From NCBI GenBank assembly GCA_028286835.1, contig JAQBQT010000013.1, positions 1-37,198 on the forward strand: a stretch of DNA of 37,198 nt, in the 5' to 3' direction. Both the position numbers and the translations under genes were made by a program. This DNA is from Candidatus Parcubacteria bacterium (GTDB lineage Bacteria; Patescibacteriota; Minisyncoccia; Phycocordibacterales; PALSA-1337). Below, piece by piece: positions 1 to 9,647 of this stretch (position 1 is the first letter of the stretch; each line of letters starts with the position of its first letter). The notes under the pieces are model-generated. The model was not told where the DNA came from. It searched no databases and saw only the letters and a program-made list of their open reading frames with translations.

Positions 1-363
1 GGCATTGATGAAGAAGAGCGTCCACGACTTCCCTTCCCAGCCGGTCAAGTTGAGATATACCGGCATCATGAATCCGAGCCAGATCGCGAACGCGAACGAG
101 AGTGCGGCCCCATAGCCCATGATTCCGAAGAACGCATTATGGAACGTGAGGACGGCCGAGAACATATAGCTCATCAATCCTGAAGCGATGAAGGACATGA
201 TGATCGGCTTGATCATAGTCGACATTCCCGGCTTCACGTCAGGCATGACTATTCCCGAGAGAGCCATCCACTTCTTGCCGAAGAGAGGGCCGTACCATAC
301 GAAACCGATAACGACTGAAAGGACCATCGAAGCGACAACTGCCCATATATTGATGTCTGGCAT
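1..363 (-). CDS. DUF1761-like membrane protein (3' part missing, runs off window start)
   Basis: Reverse-strand ORF absent from the ORF track because it has no stop in the window: MPDINIWAVVASMVLSVVIGFVWYGPLFGKKWMALSG...; WYGPLFGKKW is typical of DUF1761 proteins. Confidence 0.8.
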   Translation of the reverse strand, partial: MPDINIWAVVASMVLSVVIGFVWYGPLFGKKWMALSGIVMPDVKPGMSTMIKPIIMSFIASGLMSYMFSAVLTFHNAFFGIMGYGAALSFAFAIWLGFMMPVYLNLTGWEGKSWTLFFINA

Positions 364-381
364 GATATTTTTGATTACCTG

Positions 382-795
382 TTATTTATCCTGTAAGTCT
401 ACCACTTCTACGTAATAATCGCTGCTGCCATAGATGCTGTAATCTCCCTCGGGAGTGGTCGTGGCGTACACGTTGGCGTGCTGGCCTATCTTCTGCTCAA
501 GGTCTCCGATCGAGTCGACGCCGAGGAGCCTGCCGACGGTCGTAGTCGGCGAGAGTCCCCTTCCTCCTTTGACCAGAATGACTTTTTTGGTATCGACCAT
601 GACGCTGCAGATGCCATCAGAGAAGCACGATGTATCCACTGCGGAAATGGTGCCCGAGAATGTTTCGGCATCGGAGCCCGTGACAAGCTTTCCATGCGGG
701 CCCGAAACGGATCCCGGCGTTGCATTCATCGCTACGCATACTCCCACGACGAGAATGACAGCTAACCCAAGGACGACATATATGTTTTTCTTCAT
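382..795 (-). CDS. hypothetical protein with N-terminal signal/TM segment
   Basis: MKKNIYVVLGLAVILVVGVCVAMNA start at 795; -10-like TACACT 6 nt upstream; longer ORF to 873 is probably over-extended. Confidence 0.65.
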   Translation of the reverse strand: MKKNIYVVLGLAVILVVGVCVAMNATPGSVSGPHGKLVTGSDAETFSGTISAVDTSCFSDGICSVMVDTKKVILVKGGRGLSPTTTVGRLLGVDSIGDLEQKIGQHANVYATTTPEGDYSIYGSSDYYVEVVDLQDK

Positions 796-819
796 TGAAT
801 AAGTGTAGCATGTATTCAT

Positions 820-1290
820 ATGGCGATATACGCAGCCTTCATCCGCGGCATCATGCCGACGAATCCGAACCATGCCAACGCGAAACTGCGCGCGGTTTTC
901 GAAGGGCTCGGCTTCACGAATGTGCGCACGGTCATAACGAGCGGCAATATCCTTTTTGAATCGGACTCGAAAAGCGTTGCGGCCCTTGAATCAAAGATAG
1001 AGAAGGCGCTCTCTGCTGAGCTCGGCATTACTGGCGCCGCGCACGTGCGGAGCAAGCAGGATCTGGAAGCGCTCATCAAAAAGGACCCGTTCAAGGGAAA
1101 GTCGCACAGCCGCGAGACCTACCTCATCGTGACGTTCATGAAAGAAAAGCCTCGCCAGACATTCAATACCATCAAAGTCACTGAGGGCGAGCCGCCAAAA
1201 TTCATGAATGATCTGGAGAAAAAGTACGGCAAGACCATAACCACGCGAACCTGGAAGACTATCGGGAGGATCGTAGATAAGATGCCGTAG
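820..1290 (+). CDS. DUF1697 family protein
   Basis: MAIYAAFIRGIMPTNPNHANAKLRAVFEGLGFTNVRTVITSGNILFES matches the DUF1697 N-terminal pattern. Confidence 0.85.
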   Translation: MAIYAAFIRGIMPTNPNHANAKLRAVFEGLGFTNVRTVITSGNILFESDSKSVAALESKIEKALSAELGITGAAHVRSKQDLEALIKKDPFKGKSHSRETYLIVTFMKEKPRQTFNTIKVTEGEPPKFMNDLEKKYGKTITTRTWKTIGRIVDKMP

Positions 1291-1358
1291 GCACCGGTTG
1301 TCATTGCCGCAAAAATCAGTAGTATTCCCTGCAGAACAATCAACCACATACAGATCCT

Positions 1359-2006
1359 ATGAAAACAGGCATCGACTACCCAGGCATTACTCTCGCTTTT
1401 TACTGCCACAATGGCGCCGGAAAATTTCTCATGAATCTGCGCGGAAGGAATTCCCGGGATGAGCATGGGCGCTGGGATATCGGCGCAGGCGGCTTAGAAT
1501 TCGGCTATGGCGTCGAGCACACTCTTCGTACGGAAGTTAAAGAGGAATACGGCACAGACGTTCTGGATTATTCTTTTCTCGGATTCCGCGAGCTTCACCG
1601 CCAGCATGAAGGCCAACCCACCCATTGGATTGCGCTCGACTTCAAGGTCAGGGTCGACCCTTCGAAGGTCAAGAATGGCGAGCCTCATAAGTTCGATAAG
1701 GTCAGCTGGTTCACGCTCGAGAGCATCCCAAAGCCCGTACATTCCCAGTTTTACAACTTTCTGGAAAAGTACAGGGCATTACTCACCGATGACAGGGAAA
1801 AACGTGTAGAGCTTGCGGAGATACTAGGTAAGGCTATCCACGAGAGGCTCGTCGGAACAGAGCTTCTAAAGGGCTCGGGTGAGACGACTCACGAATTCAA
1901 CGATGAGAACTTGCGTCATTCCGATGTGAATTTCGCGAAGATGAGCGCCTACGATATCCTCGATATGCTCAGGCGAGATGGATACGAGATCATTAAGAGG
2001 CCGTAA
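1359..2006 (+). CDS. NUDIX hydrolase with C-terminal extension
   Basis: Nudix-box-like GGLEFGYGVEHTLRTEVKEEYG; ~70 aa additional C-terminal region. Confidence 0.8.
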   Translation: MKTGIDYPGITLAFYCHNGAGKFLMNLRGRNSRDEHGRWDIGAGGLEFGYGVEHTLRTEVKEEYGTDVLDYSFLGFRELHRQHEGQPTHWIALDFKVRVDPSKVKNGEPHKFDKVSWFTLESIPKPVHSQFYNFLEKYRALLTDDREKRVELAEILGKAIHERLVGTELLKGSGETTHEFNDENLRHSDVNFAKMSAYDILDMLRRDGYEIIKRP

Positions 2007-2092
2007 CACAGATATGCCGTTCTACAAGCCGCCCGCGTCCAAGTTGGCGGTTTTTTATTTATTTAATTGCATAAAGGCGCTACTATACAGAT

Positions 2093-2509
2093 ATGAAAAA
2101 CCCAATTACCGTAGAAACGATCATCCAGGCCCCCATCGAAAAGATCTGGGACGCATGGACTGAACCGGAGCACATAAAAGCGTGGAGCCATGCATCCGAT
2201 GACTGGCATACGCCGGCAGCGACCAATGACCTGAGGACCGGTGGCCGATTCAGCTACACTATGGCGGCCAAGGATGGCGCCGAGAGCTTCGATCTTCAGG
2301 GCACATATATCGAAGTCGAGAAATATGCGAGGATCGAATACGTCATGGATGGGAGCGATGCCCGCCGCGTGATCGTCGAATTCGCGCCTGTCGAGGGCGG
2401 ATACAAGGTGACCGAGACATTCGATCCGGAGGATATCAATCCGATCGAGATGCAGCGCGGGGGCTGGCAAGCGATCTTGGACAACTTCAAGAAGCACGTA
2501 CTAAAATAA
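2093..2509 (+). CDS. SRPBCC/AHSA1 family protein
   Basis: TIIQAPIEKIWDAWTEPEHIKAW...GGRFSYTM...GGWQAILDNFKKHV. Confidence 0.88.
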   Translation: MKNPITVETIIQAPIEKIWDAWTEPEHIKAWSHASDDWHTPAATNDLRTGGRFSYTMAAKDGAESFDLQGTYIEVEKYARIEYVMDGSDARRVIVEFAPVEGGYKVTETFDPEDINPIEMQRGGWQAILDNFKKHVLK

Positions 2510-2525
2510 TCATAAGAATAAACCC

Positions 2526-3014
2526 ATGCATAAGATCACACCATTCCTCTGGTTCGACACGCAGGCTGAAGAAGCAGCTAACTTCTACGTTTCTCTATTC
2601 AAGAATTCCAAGATCACGAATGTGAGCCGCTACAGCAAAGAGAACACGGAAGTTTCCGGAATGCCTGAAGGCACCGCAATGGTCGTCGCATTCGAGCTCG
2701 AAGGACAGGCGTTCTCTGCCCTGAATGGCGGACCGCTCTTCAAATTCACCGAAGCAATTTCATTCTCAGTCAGCTGCAAGGACCAGGCTGAAGTCGACCA
2801 TTTCTGGAACGCCCTCATCGCCAATGGCGGCGAAGAAAGCCAGTGCGGATGGCTCAAGGACAGATTCGGCCTTTCATGGCAGATCGTCCCAGAAGCTCTG
2901 GGCGAGCTCATGAGCGATCCTGACCCGGTCAAAGCCGGCCGCACCATGGAAGCCATGCTCACGATGAAAAAGCTCGATGTAGCGAAGCTGCAGGCTGCTC
3001 ACGACGGGAAATAG
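2526..3014 (+). CDS. VOC family protein (PhnB-like)
   Basis: HKITPFLWFDTQAEEAANFYVSLFKNSKI...FGLSWQIVPEAL. Confidence 0.9.
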   Translation: MHKITPFLWFDTQAEEAANFYVSLFKNSKITNVSRYSKENTEVSGMPEGTAMVVAFELEGQAFSALNGGPLFKFTEAISFSVSCKDQAEVDHFWNALIANGGEESQCGWLKDRFGLSWQIVPEALGELMSDPDPVKAGRTMEAMLTMKKLDVAKLQAAHDGK

Positions 3015-3055
3015 GTTGAATAATTCGGATCTTAATGTAGACTGGATGCGGAATC

Positions 3056-3658
3056 ATGAAAATCATACTCTCTACACGAAATCCGTCTAAGGCTCTTCAG
3101 ATCAAAACGCTCTTCAAGGGATCTAATATTGAAATACTCACTCTCGACCAGGCTGGCATTGAAGGAGAAGTTATCGAAGATGGTGCGACTTTGAACGAAA
3201 ACGCTCTTAAAAAGGCTCGATTTGCTTACGAACAGGCAGGTGGAAATGTCTGGACCATGGCAGATGACACGGGACTATTCATCAACGCCCTAGGTGGACA
3301 ACCGGGTATCAAAGCCGCAAGGTGGGCAGGTGAAACCGCTACAACCGAAGAGATTACCTTGCATACCCTGAAGTCACTTCAAGGAAAATCTGACAGATCG
3401 GCAACCTTTGGGACAGTCGTAGCGATCATATCGCCTGAGGGAAAGGAATATGTCTTTGGCGGTGAATGTTCGGGAATGCTTCTGGATACTCCTCGTGTAG
3501 CACCCCAACCGAAAATGCCTTATAGCCCGCTCTTTGTTCCGGATGGTTCCCATAAGGTCTGGGGAGAGATGTCTGTGGAAGAAGAAAATTCTATCTCTCA
3601 CCGAGGAAAAGCATTTGGTCTTGCACGTAATTTCCTCGAGACTCAAGCTGCTTTGTAA
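3056..3658 (+). CDS. non-canonical purine NTP pyrophosphatase (RdgB/HAM1 family)
   Basis: ILSTRNPSKALQIKTLF...ADDTGLFINALGGQPGIKAARWAGE...SHRGKAF. Confidence 0.87.
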   Translation: MKIILSTRNPSKALQIKTLFKGSNIEILTLDQAGIEGEVIEDGATLNENALKKARFAYEQAGGNVWTMADDTGLFINALGGQPGIKAARWAGETATTEEITLHTLKSLQGKSDRSATFGTVVAIISPEGKEYVFGGECSGMLLDTPRVAPQPKMPYSPLFVPDGSHKVWGEMSVEEENSISHRGKAFGLARNFLETQAAL

Positions 3659-3724
3659 GCAAGATTATCACACCCCCACAGCATCTGCTGCGGGGATTTT
3701 TATTTTCAGATTTCTTCCATTCCT

Positions 3725-4756
3725 CTATTGAGGCAGCTGATTCTGAAGGTTCGCTATCTGCGCCTTGAGCGCTTCTATCTGCGCGCGGATGGCTGCCACG
3801 CGGGCGGCTTCAGTCGTGCTCGCCTGTGAAGGTTGAGGCGCAGGTGCTGGTGCCGGCATTAGAGCTGGCGATGGAACGGGAACCGGAACGCTTCCGCCAG
3901 CGGAACCGCTTGCGAGGGCGAGGAGCGCTTGCCTCGTGCGAGGACCGACGACTCCATATGACGTCGTATATTCATCGCCGCCGCAGATTATATTCTTCGC
4001 GCACTGGAACTGTCTCACCGCTGCGCGGGTAAGGGCGCCGAAGCTTGTGGTCTCGTTCCCGAGCGAGCCCGGACCTGAAGCCGCGATCTGGAATCCGTGC
4101 GTGTTGAGTATCCTCTGGACCGTCTGCACTTCCGGATGGGACATGCCAAAGGTGAGCGATACGCTCAAAGTCATTCCCGGCGCAGGAGGAAGTACGCTTC
4201 CCTCTTCGACTGGCTTTGAATTCCAGCACTGGATCGAGTCCATCCAAGGATTCGTACGGTCGCGCGTATAGAGATAGCGTGCGTAGCGCATATTGCCATC
4301 GATCGTATCTATGTCCATGCCGAGAGAAAGCGCGGTAGCACGGTGGATCGTACTGTATATCTGGAATATGCCGATCATCTGGCTATTCGTGCCGCCATGA
4401 AAGACATTGCCGCTGTCGGCGAACTGCCTGAATTTCGATTCGCAGCGCGCGATATCGATCATGATCGGAATGTCAGCGAAATACGCGCGCACCTGCCTTT
4501 CGACATCCGCTGCATTGTGGACATTGCGCACGGGCGCGATAGGAGGGATGGTCGCAGTCGTCGTGGCAACCGTAACCACCGTGATCGTGCTGGTGCTCAG
4601 CGCCGACACGGTAGTTGATGCGAGCGTAGACGTGGCGAGAGCCGTGCCCAGGGTCGTCGTGCCCGAAGTCTGGGCGGAGATCCGGCTCGCGCCAAGAATG
4701 AGGAACGGGCATATCATGCCCACCCCGAGGAGGAATGCGAACGTGCTATTCTTCAT
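3725..4756 (-). CDS. secreted transglycosylase-like protein with peptidoglycan-binding domain
   Basis: Signal peptide; ARCESKFRQF...GIFQIY (SLT-like); C-terminal PG_binding_1-like HPEVQTVQRILNTHGF...LTRAAVRQFQ...VGPRTRQALL. Confidence 0.75.
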   Translation of the reverse strand: MKNSTFAFLLGVGMICPFLILGASRISAQTSGTTTLGTALATSTLASTTVSALSTSTITVVTVATTTATIPPIAPVRNVHNAADVERQVRAYFADIPIMIDIARCESKFRQFADSGNVFHGGTNSQMIGIFQIYSTIHRATALSLGMDIDTIDGNMRYARYLYTRDRTNPWMDSIQCWNSKPVEEGSVLPPAPGMTLSVSLTFGMSHPEVQTVQRILNTHGFQIAASGPGSLGNETTSFGALTRAAVRQFQCAKNIICGGDEYTTSYGVVGPRTRQALLALASGSAGGSVPVPVPSPALMPAPAPAPQPSQASTTEAARVAAIRAQIEALKAQIANLQNQLPQ

Positions 4757-4773
4757 CTCTCCAGTATACCAGA

Positions 4774-5130
4774 CTAGTTACCCTGTTCGTCCAGTTTGAC
4801 TGCGGCTTCCGGCGTCGATACGTCCTTGCTCATGAGGAAGAGCTTGATGATGCCGAATGCGATGACCCAATACACGAACATAGCGAGGATGGTGGTCCAT
4901 TCGAATATCTTGCCTGAGACCTGGCTGATGCGGAATACGTTCAGGAACGGCGCGGCGAATATATGCGTAAGGCCGTAGATGAAGCGGGTGAATCCGGCGG
5001 CTGGATTCGCCCCGAGGAGCTTCAAGACGAAACGGAACGCGAGAGCTATCTCTATAAAGCCCAAAATATACCAGACAACCTGGGTTCCCCTGTAAAGCGG
5101 CTTGGTGCGCGGTGAGATAGATGAGTCCAT
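4774..5130 (-). CDS. YggT family-like membrane protein
   Basis: Start at MDSSISPRT; hydrophobic segments, IEIALAFRFVLKLLGANPAAGFTRFIYGLTHIFAAPF. Confidence 0.65.
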   Translation of the reverse strand: MDSSISPRTKPLYRGTQVVWYILGFIEIALAFRFVLKLLGANPAAGFTRFIYGLTHIFAAPFLNVFRISQVSGKIFEWTTILAMFVYWVIAFGIIKLFLMSKDVSTPEAAVKLDEQGN

Positions 5131-5257
5131 ATATGTATGTTTAATGTTGGATAATGACGATGATAACTCTATCATATATGACGATTCGAGCGGTATTTCC
5201 TTGCGGCACTTTCGCGGCATTTTCTTTTTTGCCATCCCGTGCCTATAATGACTCTAT

Positions 5258-6133
5258 ATGAAAAAATACGCCTTTTTAACCATAGTCGGCTTAGTCATCA
5301 TTGGAGCGGTGCTCTATGCCTTTCTTCACGCTACCAAAAGCTCAGTTCAGAGCCCGCTTGCCGCAGAGGAGCAGTCGAACGGCCAGGCAACAGCAAGCAC
5401 GACCAAGATCTATAAGAACGGCACATACGGCTTCACGCTCGCTTATCCTGCAGCCCTTCAGGAAAAAGCTTACGGCCAGAGCGACGTCGTCTTCGGAAAC
5501 ATCACTGGCGAGAATGTTCAAGGCGTCGCCGAAGCGCAGGTCATGATCGTCCAAGGAAATGCCGGCGAGACGTTCGGCCAGGCGGCTGCGCGAGAGCTCA
5601 AGAATCTCTGTGATGCCGACGGACCGACAACCACATTCTCCTGCACTGCAGTTGAAAAGATCCAGCCATTCCCGTCAACATCGGGCACGCTCGGCCTGGA
5701 ATTCTATCTCCGCGGCGAGCTCAAGGCTCTCAAGACCGGCAAGATAACAGTGATCGAAAAAGGTCCGTACTATGCATTCTCGATACAGACAGGCGCCACA
5801 GGCTCGAGCGTCCTCGTCGTCCATCCGCCGCTCAATCAGAGTGCAGCCGAAGCGGCTTCCTCAACCATCGAAGCCATAGCCAAGAGCGTCCAGTTCGACG
5901 CGTCGCAGAAAGGCGATGTCCTTCTGCAGGCATATATCAGCCAGCATCTCTCCGAGCTCTCATCAGTCAAAGAAACGGTGGGCGGCAAGTTCTATGTGAC
6001 AAAGATAGAAGCCAAAGACGGCAAAGGCACAGTGAATTACGAAGACGGACATAATGCCTACGTCGCCGACTTCCTCTATTCCACAAATTCCTCGGGCACG
6101 ATGACGGTGACCTCATTCAAGGTAAGGAAATAA
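5258..6133 (+). CDS. hypothetical membrane-anchored/secreted protein
   Basis: N-terminal TM MKKYAFLTIVGLVIIGAVLYAFLHA; TATAAT 8 nt upstream of ATG. Confidence 0.7.
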   Translation: MKKYAFLTIVGLVIIGAVLYAFLHATKSSVQSPLAAEEQSNGQATASTTKIYKNGTYGFTLAYPAALQEKAYGQSDVVFGNITGENVQGVAEAQVMIVQGNAGETFGQAAARELKNLCDADGPTTTFSCTAVEKIQPFPSTSGTLGLEFYLRGELKALKTGKITVIEKGPYYAFSIQTGATGSSVLVVHPPLNQSAAEAASSTIEAIAKSVQFDASQKGDVLLQAYISQHLSELSSVKETVGGKFYVTKIEAKDGKGTVNYEDGHNAYVADFLYSTNSSGTMTVTSFKVRK

Positions 6134-6149
6134 AAGCGGATAATTGACT

Positions 6150-6167
6150 TTAGAACAAACGTTCTAA
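6150..6167. promoter_or_regulatory. LexA-type SOS box
   Basis: Perfect palindrome TTAGAACAAACGTTCTAA (GAAC-N4-GTTC core) between TTGACT (6144-6149) and the -10 region of the lexA-like gene. Confidence 0.88.
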
Positions 6168-6179
6168 TATACTTCCTGC

Positions 6180-6746
6180 ATGAAGGAAGCGTACAAGAAC
6201 AGCATTCTGAAATTCTATCGGACGCGGAAGCGCATGCCCGCCATCTCGGAGATCATGTCTCTCTGTTCCCTGCGCTCGCGCGGAGCGGCGGCATATGTGG
6301 CGAATCAGCTTGTCCGCGAAGGCATCGCTGAGAAGGACTCGACCGGACGCCTCATCCCTTCCGGCAAGCTTCATGAGCTGCGCCTTCTGGGCAATATCAA
6401 GGCGGGCTTCGCGGCGCCCGCGGAGGAAGAGCTGGCCGATACTATCACTGTCGGCGAATACCTCATCGGCAACAAGGACGCGAGCTACATGCTCCAGGTC
6501 GACGGTGATTCCATGCAGGATGCAGGCATCCGGACCGGCGACATGGTCATATTCGAACGCTCGCAGGACTACAAGCCGGGCGACATCGTCGTGGCCCTCA
6601 CCGAGGACGGATACACGCTGAAGTACCTGCGCAAGAAGGCCGGAAAATACTATCTCGAGGCCGCCAACGATTCGTATCCCGACATCCATCCCAAGGAAGG
6701 CCAGATCATCGGCATCGTCACGTCCACATTCAGGAAATATAAATGA
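6180..6746 (+). CDS. lexA: LexA-like repressor / UmuD-like S24 peptidase
   Basis: N-terminal LexA-like winged helix; A-G cleavage site in NIKAGFAAPAEEE; catalytic Ser (GDSMQDAG) and Lys (YTLKYL). Confidence 0.88.
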   Translation: MKEAYKNSILKFYRTRKRMPAISEIMSLCSLRSRGAAAYVANQLVREGIAEKDSTGRLIPSGKLHELRLLGNIKAGFAAPAEEELADTITVGEYLIGNKDASYMLQVDGDSMQDAGIRTGDMVIFERSQDYKPGDIVVALTEDGYTLKYLRKKAGKYYLEAANDSYPDIHPKEGQIIGIVTSTFRKYK

Positions 6747-8053
6747 CCATGCGACCGCCTTCCGATAATCCATTTCCCCGCGCCATCGTGCATTTCGATG
6801 GAGACTCGTTCTTCGCATCCGTCGAGCAGACCATGAATCAGGCATTGCGCGGCAAGGTGGTCATAACGGGCGGCGAGCGCGGCGCGCCCACATCGGTGAG
6901 CCTCGAGGGCAAGAAGCTCGGCCTCGGCCGGGGCATGAGCATGCAGCAGATACGGGAACGATGCCCCGAAGCCGTCATCGTGCCATCGGACTACACCGCA
7001 TATTCCATATACGCACACCGCATGTATCGCATCGCACGGAGGTTCACGCCCAAGGTCGAGGAATATTCGATCGACGAATGCTTTGCCGACATCACGGGAC
7101 TCGAAGAGCACTATCATGCGAGCTACGCCGAGATAGCGATGATGATCAAGCGAGCCCTCGAGACCGAGCTCGGCCTCACCTTCGGCGTCGGGCTTGCCCC
7201 AAACAAAGTCACGGCCAAGGCCGCCTCGAAGCACCGGAAGCCTGCCGGCTTCACCGTCATATCGGTGCAGGAGCTTCCGGCATTCCTGCGCGACCTTCCC
7301 ATCGGCAAGATCTGGGGCATCGGCACCGCTTCGAGCATAGAGCTCTCCAAGCTCGGCATCCGGACCGCGCTCGATCTGGCCTTGAAGGATGACGCTTGGC
7401 TCGCCGCGCACTCGGTCGCCAAGCCATATCGTGAGATCTGCTATGAGCTGCAGGGCCATTTCATTCGCGAGCTCAATCTGGAACCCGATTGCGAGATCGG
7501 CTCCATCATCAAGTCGCGCACCTTCTCCCCTCCCTCGAGCCGCCGCGAATTCATCTTTTCCCAGCTGTCAAAGAACATCGAGAACGCCTGCATCAAAGCG
7601 CGCAGGCACGGCGTCCATGCGCGCGAGGTCAGCTTCTACCTGAAGACCCAGCAATTCACGTACCACGGATTGGCCGTGCCGCTTTCATTCCCCACAGCAT
7701 CCCCGAGCGACCTTATCAGGCTGGCTTCCGATATGTTCGATAAGATGTATAGGCCGAATGTGCTCTACCGCGCCACCGGTGTTTCTCTGCGCGCCCTCAT
7801 TCCTGTCGATGAGTCCCCACTCGACCTGTTCGGCCAGAGCGCAGTGAATGAGAGGTCCTCGCAGGTACTAGAAGCGGTCGACGCCCTCGATCACCGCTAC
7901 GGCGCCAATACGGTTTTTCTGGCGTCGAGCATGAAGGCGTTCGCATTCAAGGAAAGAAAGCGCCGCGACCATACGGTTCGCGGCAGACTTTCCCTTCCCA
8001 GCGATATCTCTAAAAAGACTATCGATATCCCTTTTCTGGGTTTGGCGCACTGA
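6743..8053 (+). CDS. dinB: Y-family DNA polymerase (DinB/UmuC-like)
   Basis: IVHFDGDSFFASVEQ, YSIDECFADITG, FGVGLAPNKVTAKAASKHRKP; overlaps lexA stop by ATGA; clamp-like motif SPLDLFG. Confidence 0.9.
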   Translation: MTMRPPSDNPFPRAIVHFDGDSFFASVEQTMNQALRGKVVITGGERGAPTSVSLEGKKLGLGRGMSMQQIRERCPEAVIVPSDYTAYSIYAHRMYRIARRFTPKVEEYSIDECFADITGLEEHYHASYAEIAMMIKRALETELGLTFGVGLAPNKVTAKAASKHRKPAGFTVISVQELPAFLRDLPIGKIWGIGTASSIELSKLGIRTALDLALKDDAWLAAHSVAKPYREICYELQGHFIRELNLEPDCEIGSIIKSRTFSPPSSRREFIFSQLSKNIENACIKARRHGVHAREVSFYLKTQQFTYHGLAVPLSFPTASPSDLIRLASDMFDKMYRPNVLYRATGVSLRALIPVDESPLDLFGQSAVNERSSQVLEAVDALDHRYGANTVFLASSMKAFAFKERKRRDHTVRGRLSLPSDISKKTIDIPFLGLAH

Positions 8054-8054
8054 G

Positions 8055-8204
8055 CTATACAGGCCTCCTTCCCTGAATGATCCGAATCAGGAACATGACG
8101 ATGGCGAGCACAAGGAGGATATGAATGAACCAGCCAATGCTATAGACCCCCACAAGACCCAAAGCCCACAAGATGAGGAACAGAACCGCGATTGTTATAA
8201 GCAT
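8055..8204 (-). CDS. lmo0937-family-like small membrane protein (49 aa)
   Basis: MLITIAVLFLILWALGLVGVYSIGWFIHILLVLAIVMFLIRIIQGRRPV; below ORF-track cutoff. Confidence 0.8.
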   Translation of the reverse strand: MLITIAVLFLILWALGLVGVYSIGWFIHILLVLAIVMFLIRIIQGRRPV

Positions 8205-8228
8205 AGTAGTTTAAAAATTAGTACTTTA

Positions 8229-8783
8229 TTAATCACCACCACCGGCACTCTTGGCGTCGACTGGAAGATCGTCCTCTTCCATATCCATACCCATTGCGCG
8301 CTCGTCGATCACGCTATCGGCAAGGCCGGCGAGCTTGTCAGCCGCGCCTTCTTCTTCCTGTAAAGTTTCATCAAGAAGGTCAGCAACCTGGGTATAGTCG
8401 AGCATGCGAGCCCACTTACTCGCGGAAGTGTAGCCCGCCATCTCATAATGCTCGACGTAAGAGGCGGAAGCGATGAGCATGGAATCAAGCACTTCCTTGC
8501 CCGGCTTCTCCTGAACGATCCACTCTGTGTCGGCCACAAGGCCGCGGATGGCTTCGACTTTGACCTTTGCAGGCTTCAGATCGAGAAGCTCGAAGCATTC
8601 CTCGATCCTCTCTACATGGACTTCGGTCTCTTTGAGGTGTTCCTCGAAGGCCGCTTTGAGGTCTTCGTCTGTGGCTTTTTTCGCCATTTTCGGAAGAGCT
8701 TTTGTAAGTTCTTTCTCAATGTCATACAGTGCTTTTAGCTTAATGATAAGGGCATCGTTAAGATTTTGTATTTTGGTTTTCAT
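8229..8783 (-). CDS. DUF892/YciE ferritin-like protein
   Basis: NLNDALIIKLKALYDIEKELTKALPKMAKKATDEDLKAAFEEHLKETEVHVERIEECFELL. Confidence 0.88.
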   Translation of the reverse strand: MKTKIQNLNDALIIKLKALYDIEKELTKALPKMAKKATDEDLKAAFEEHLKETEVHVERIEECFELLDLKPAKVKVEAIRGLVADTEWIVQEKPGKEVLDSMLIASASYVEHYEMAGYTSASKWARMLDYTQVADLLDETLQEEEGAADKLAGLADSVIDERAMGMDMEEDDLPVDAKSAGGGD

Positions 8784-8890
8784 ATCAGTGCTGACGGACA
8801 GATTCTGGAATTATTACAGGGGCGATTCCACCGTCGCTTTTCTGTTATAATGACGGCGCTACGGCTTTCCTAAGGCCAAGGCTCATATTT

Positions 8891-8979
8891 GCCTGGGTGG
8901 CGAAACTGGTTATACGCGCAAGACTTAAAATCTTGTTTCCGTTTATTCGGAAGTGTGAGTTCGACTCTCACCCCAGGCA
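8891..8979 (+). tRNA. tRNA-Leu (anticodon UAA)
   Basis: Acceptor GCCTGGG/CCCAGGC, anticodon arm CAAGA-CTTAAAA-TCTTG, long variable arm, GTTCGACTC T-loop; no encoded CCA. Confidence 0.95.
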
Positions 8980-8982
8980 CAA

Positions 8983-9582
8983 TTACAGCAGTTTTGTCAG
9001 AAAGCTTCGGCGATGATCCGCAATAAGCCCATGCTTCTTTATGGCGGCATAATGAGCCTTAGTCCCATACCCTTTATGTACATCGAACCCGTACTGCGGG
9101 AACAGACGCGCCAATTTCTTCATACGCCTATCACGTAGGACTTTCGCACATATGGACGCCAGCGCGATGATCGGCTCCTTTGCGTCACCATCAATTATAG
9201 TAGTTTGGTCCACGTAACGAGCTGATGCATACAAAGACCCATCAAGTAGGATAGTGGCGTCAAAACATCGTATACCCTGTGCCTCAAGCCTGGAGAGCGT
9301 GCGATTCAGGGCCGAATATATGGCATGCGTCAATCCTCGTCCGTCTATAGTCTCTGACCGCGCGAACGCGACCGCATATGCGACTTCGCCCTTTTTGGCC
9401 ATAGCCTGAATGAGTGCGAACCATTCTTCGCGCTGTTTTTCGGATAACTGCTTGGAGTCTTTGACGCCGCGGAATTTGCGCAAGGTCTGGCGCGACTTCA
9501 CGGCGAAGGCACCCACTGAAACAGGTCCGGCCAGTGGGCCTCGGCCGGCTTCATCAATGCCGATAAGGCATGCATTCTTCAT
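8983..9582 (-). CDS. rnhB: ribonuclease HII
   Basis: CLIGIDEAGRGPLAGPVSVGAF...KDSKQLSEKQRE...DVHKGYGTKAHYAAI. Confidence 0.95.
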   Translation of the reverse strand: MKNACLIGIDEAGRGPLAGPVSVGAFAVKSRQTLRKFRGVKDSKQLSEKQREEWFALIQAMAKKGEVAYAVAFARSETIDGRGLTHAIYSALNRTLSRLEAQGIRCFDATILLDGSLYASARYVDQTTIIDGDAKEPIIALASICAKVLRDRRMKKLARLFPQYGFDVHKGYGTKAHYAAIKKHGLIADHRRSFLTKLL

Positions 9583-9647
9583 AATGAGAATATAACATTT
9601 CCGGGTATGAGTTGCCTTTTTGAGTCCGTATGGAATACTTGGTCGAT

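Noticed and set aside
188-415. 75-aa plus-strand ORF at window start
   Set aside because: Antisense to a convincing DUF1761-like gene on the minus strand.
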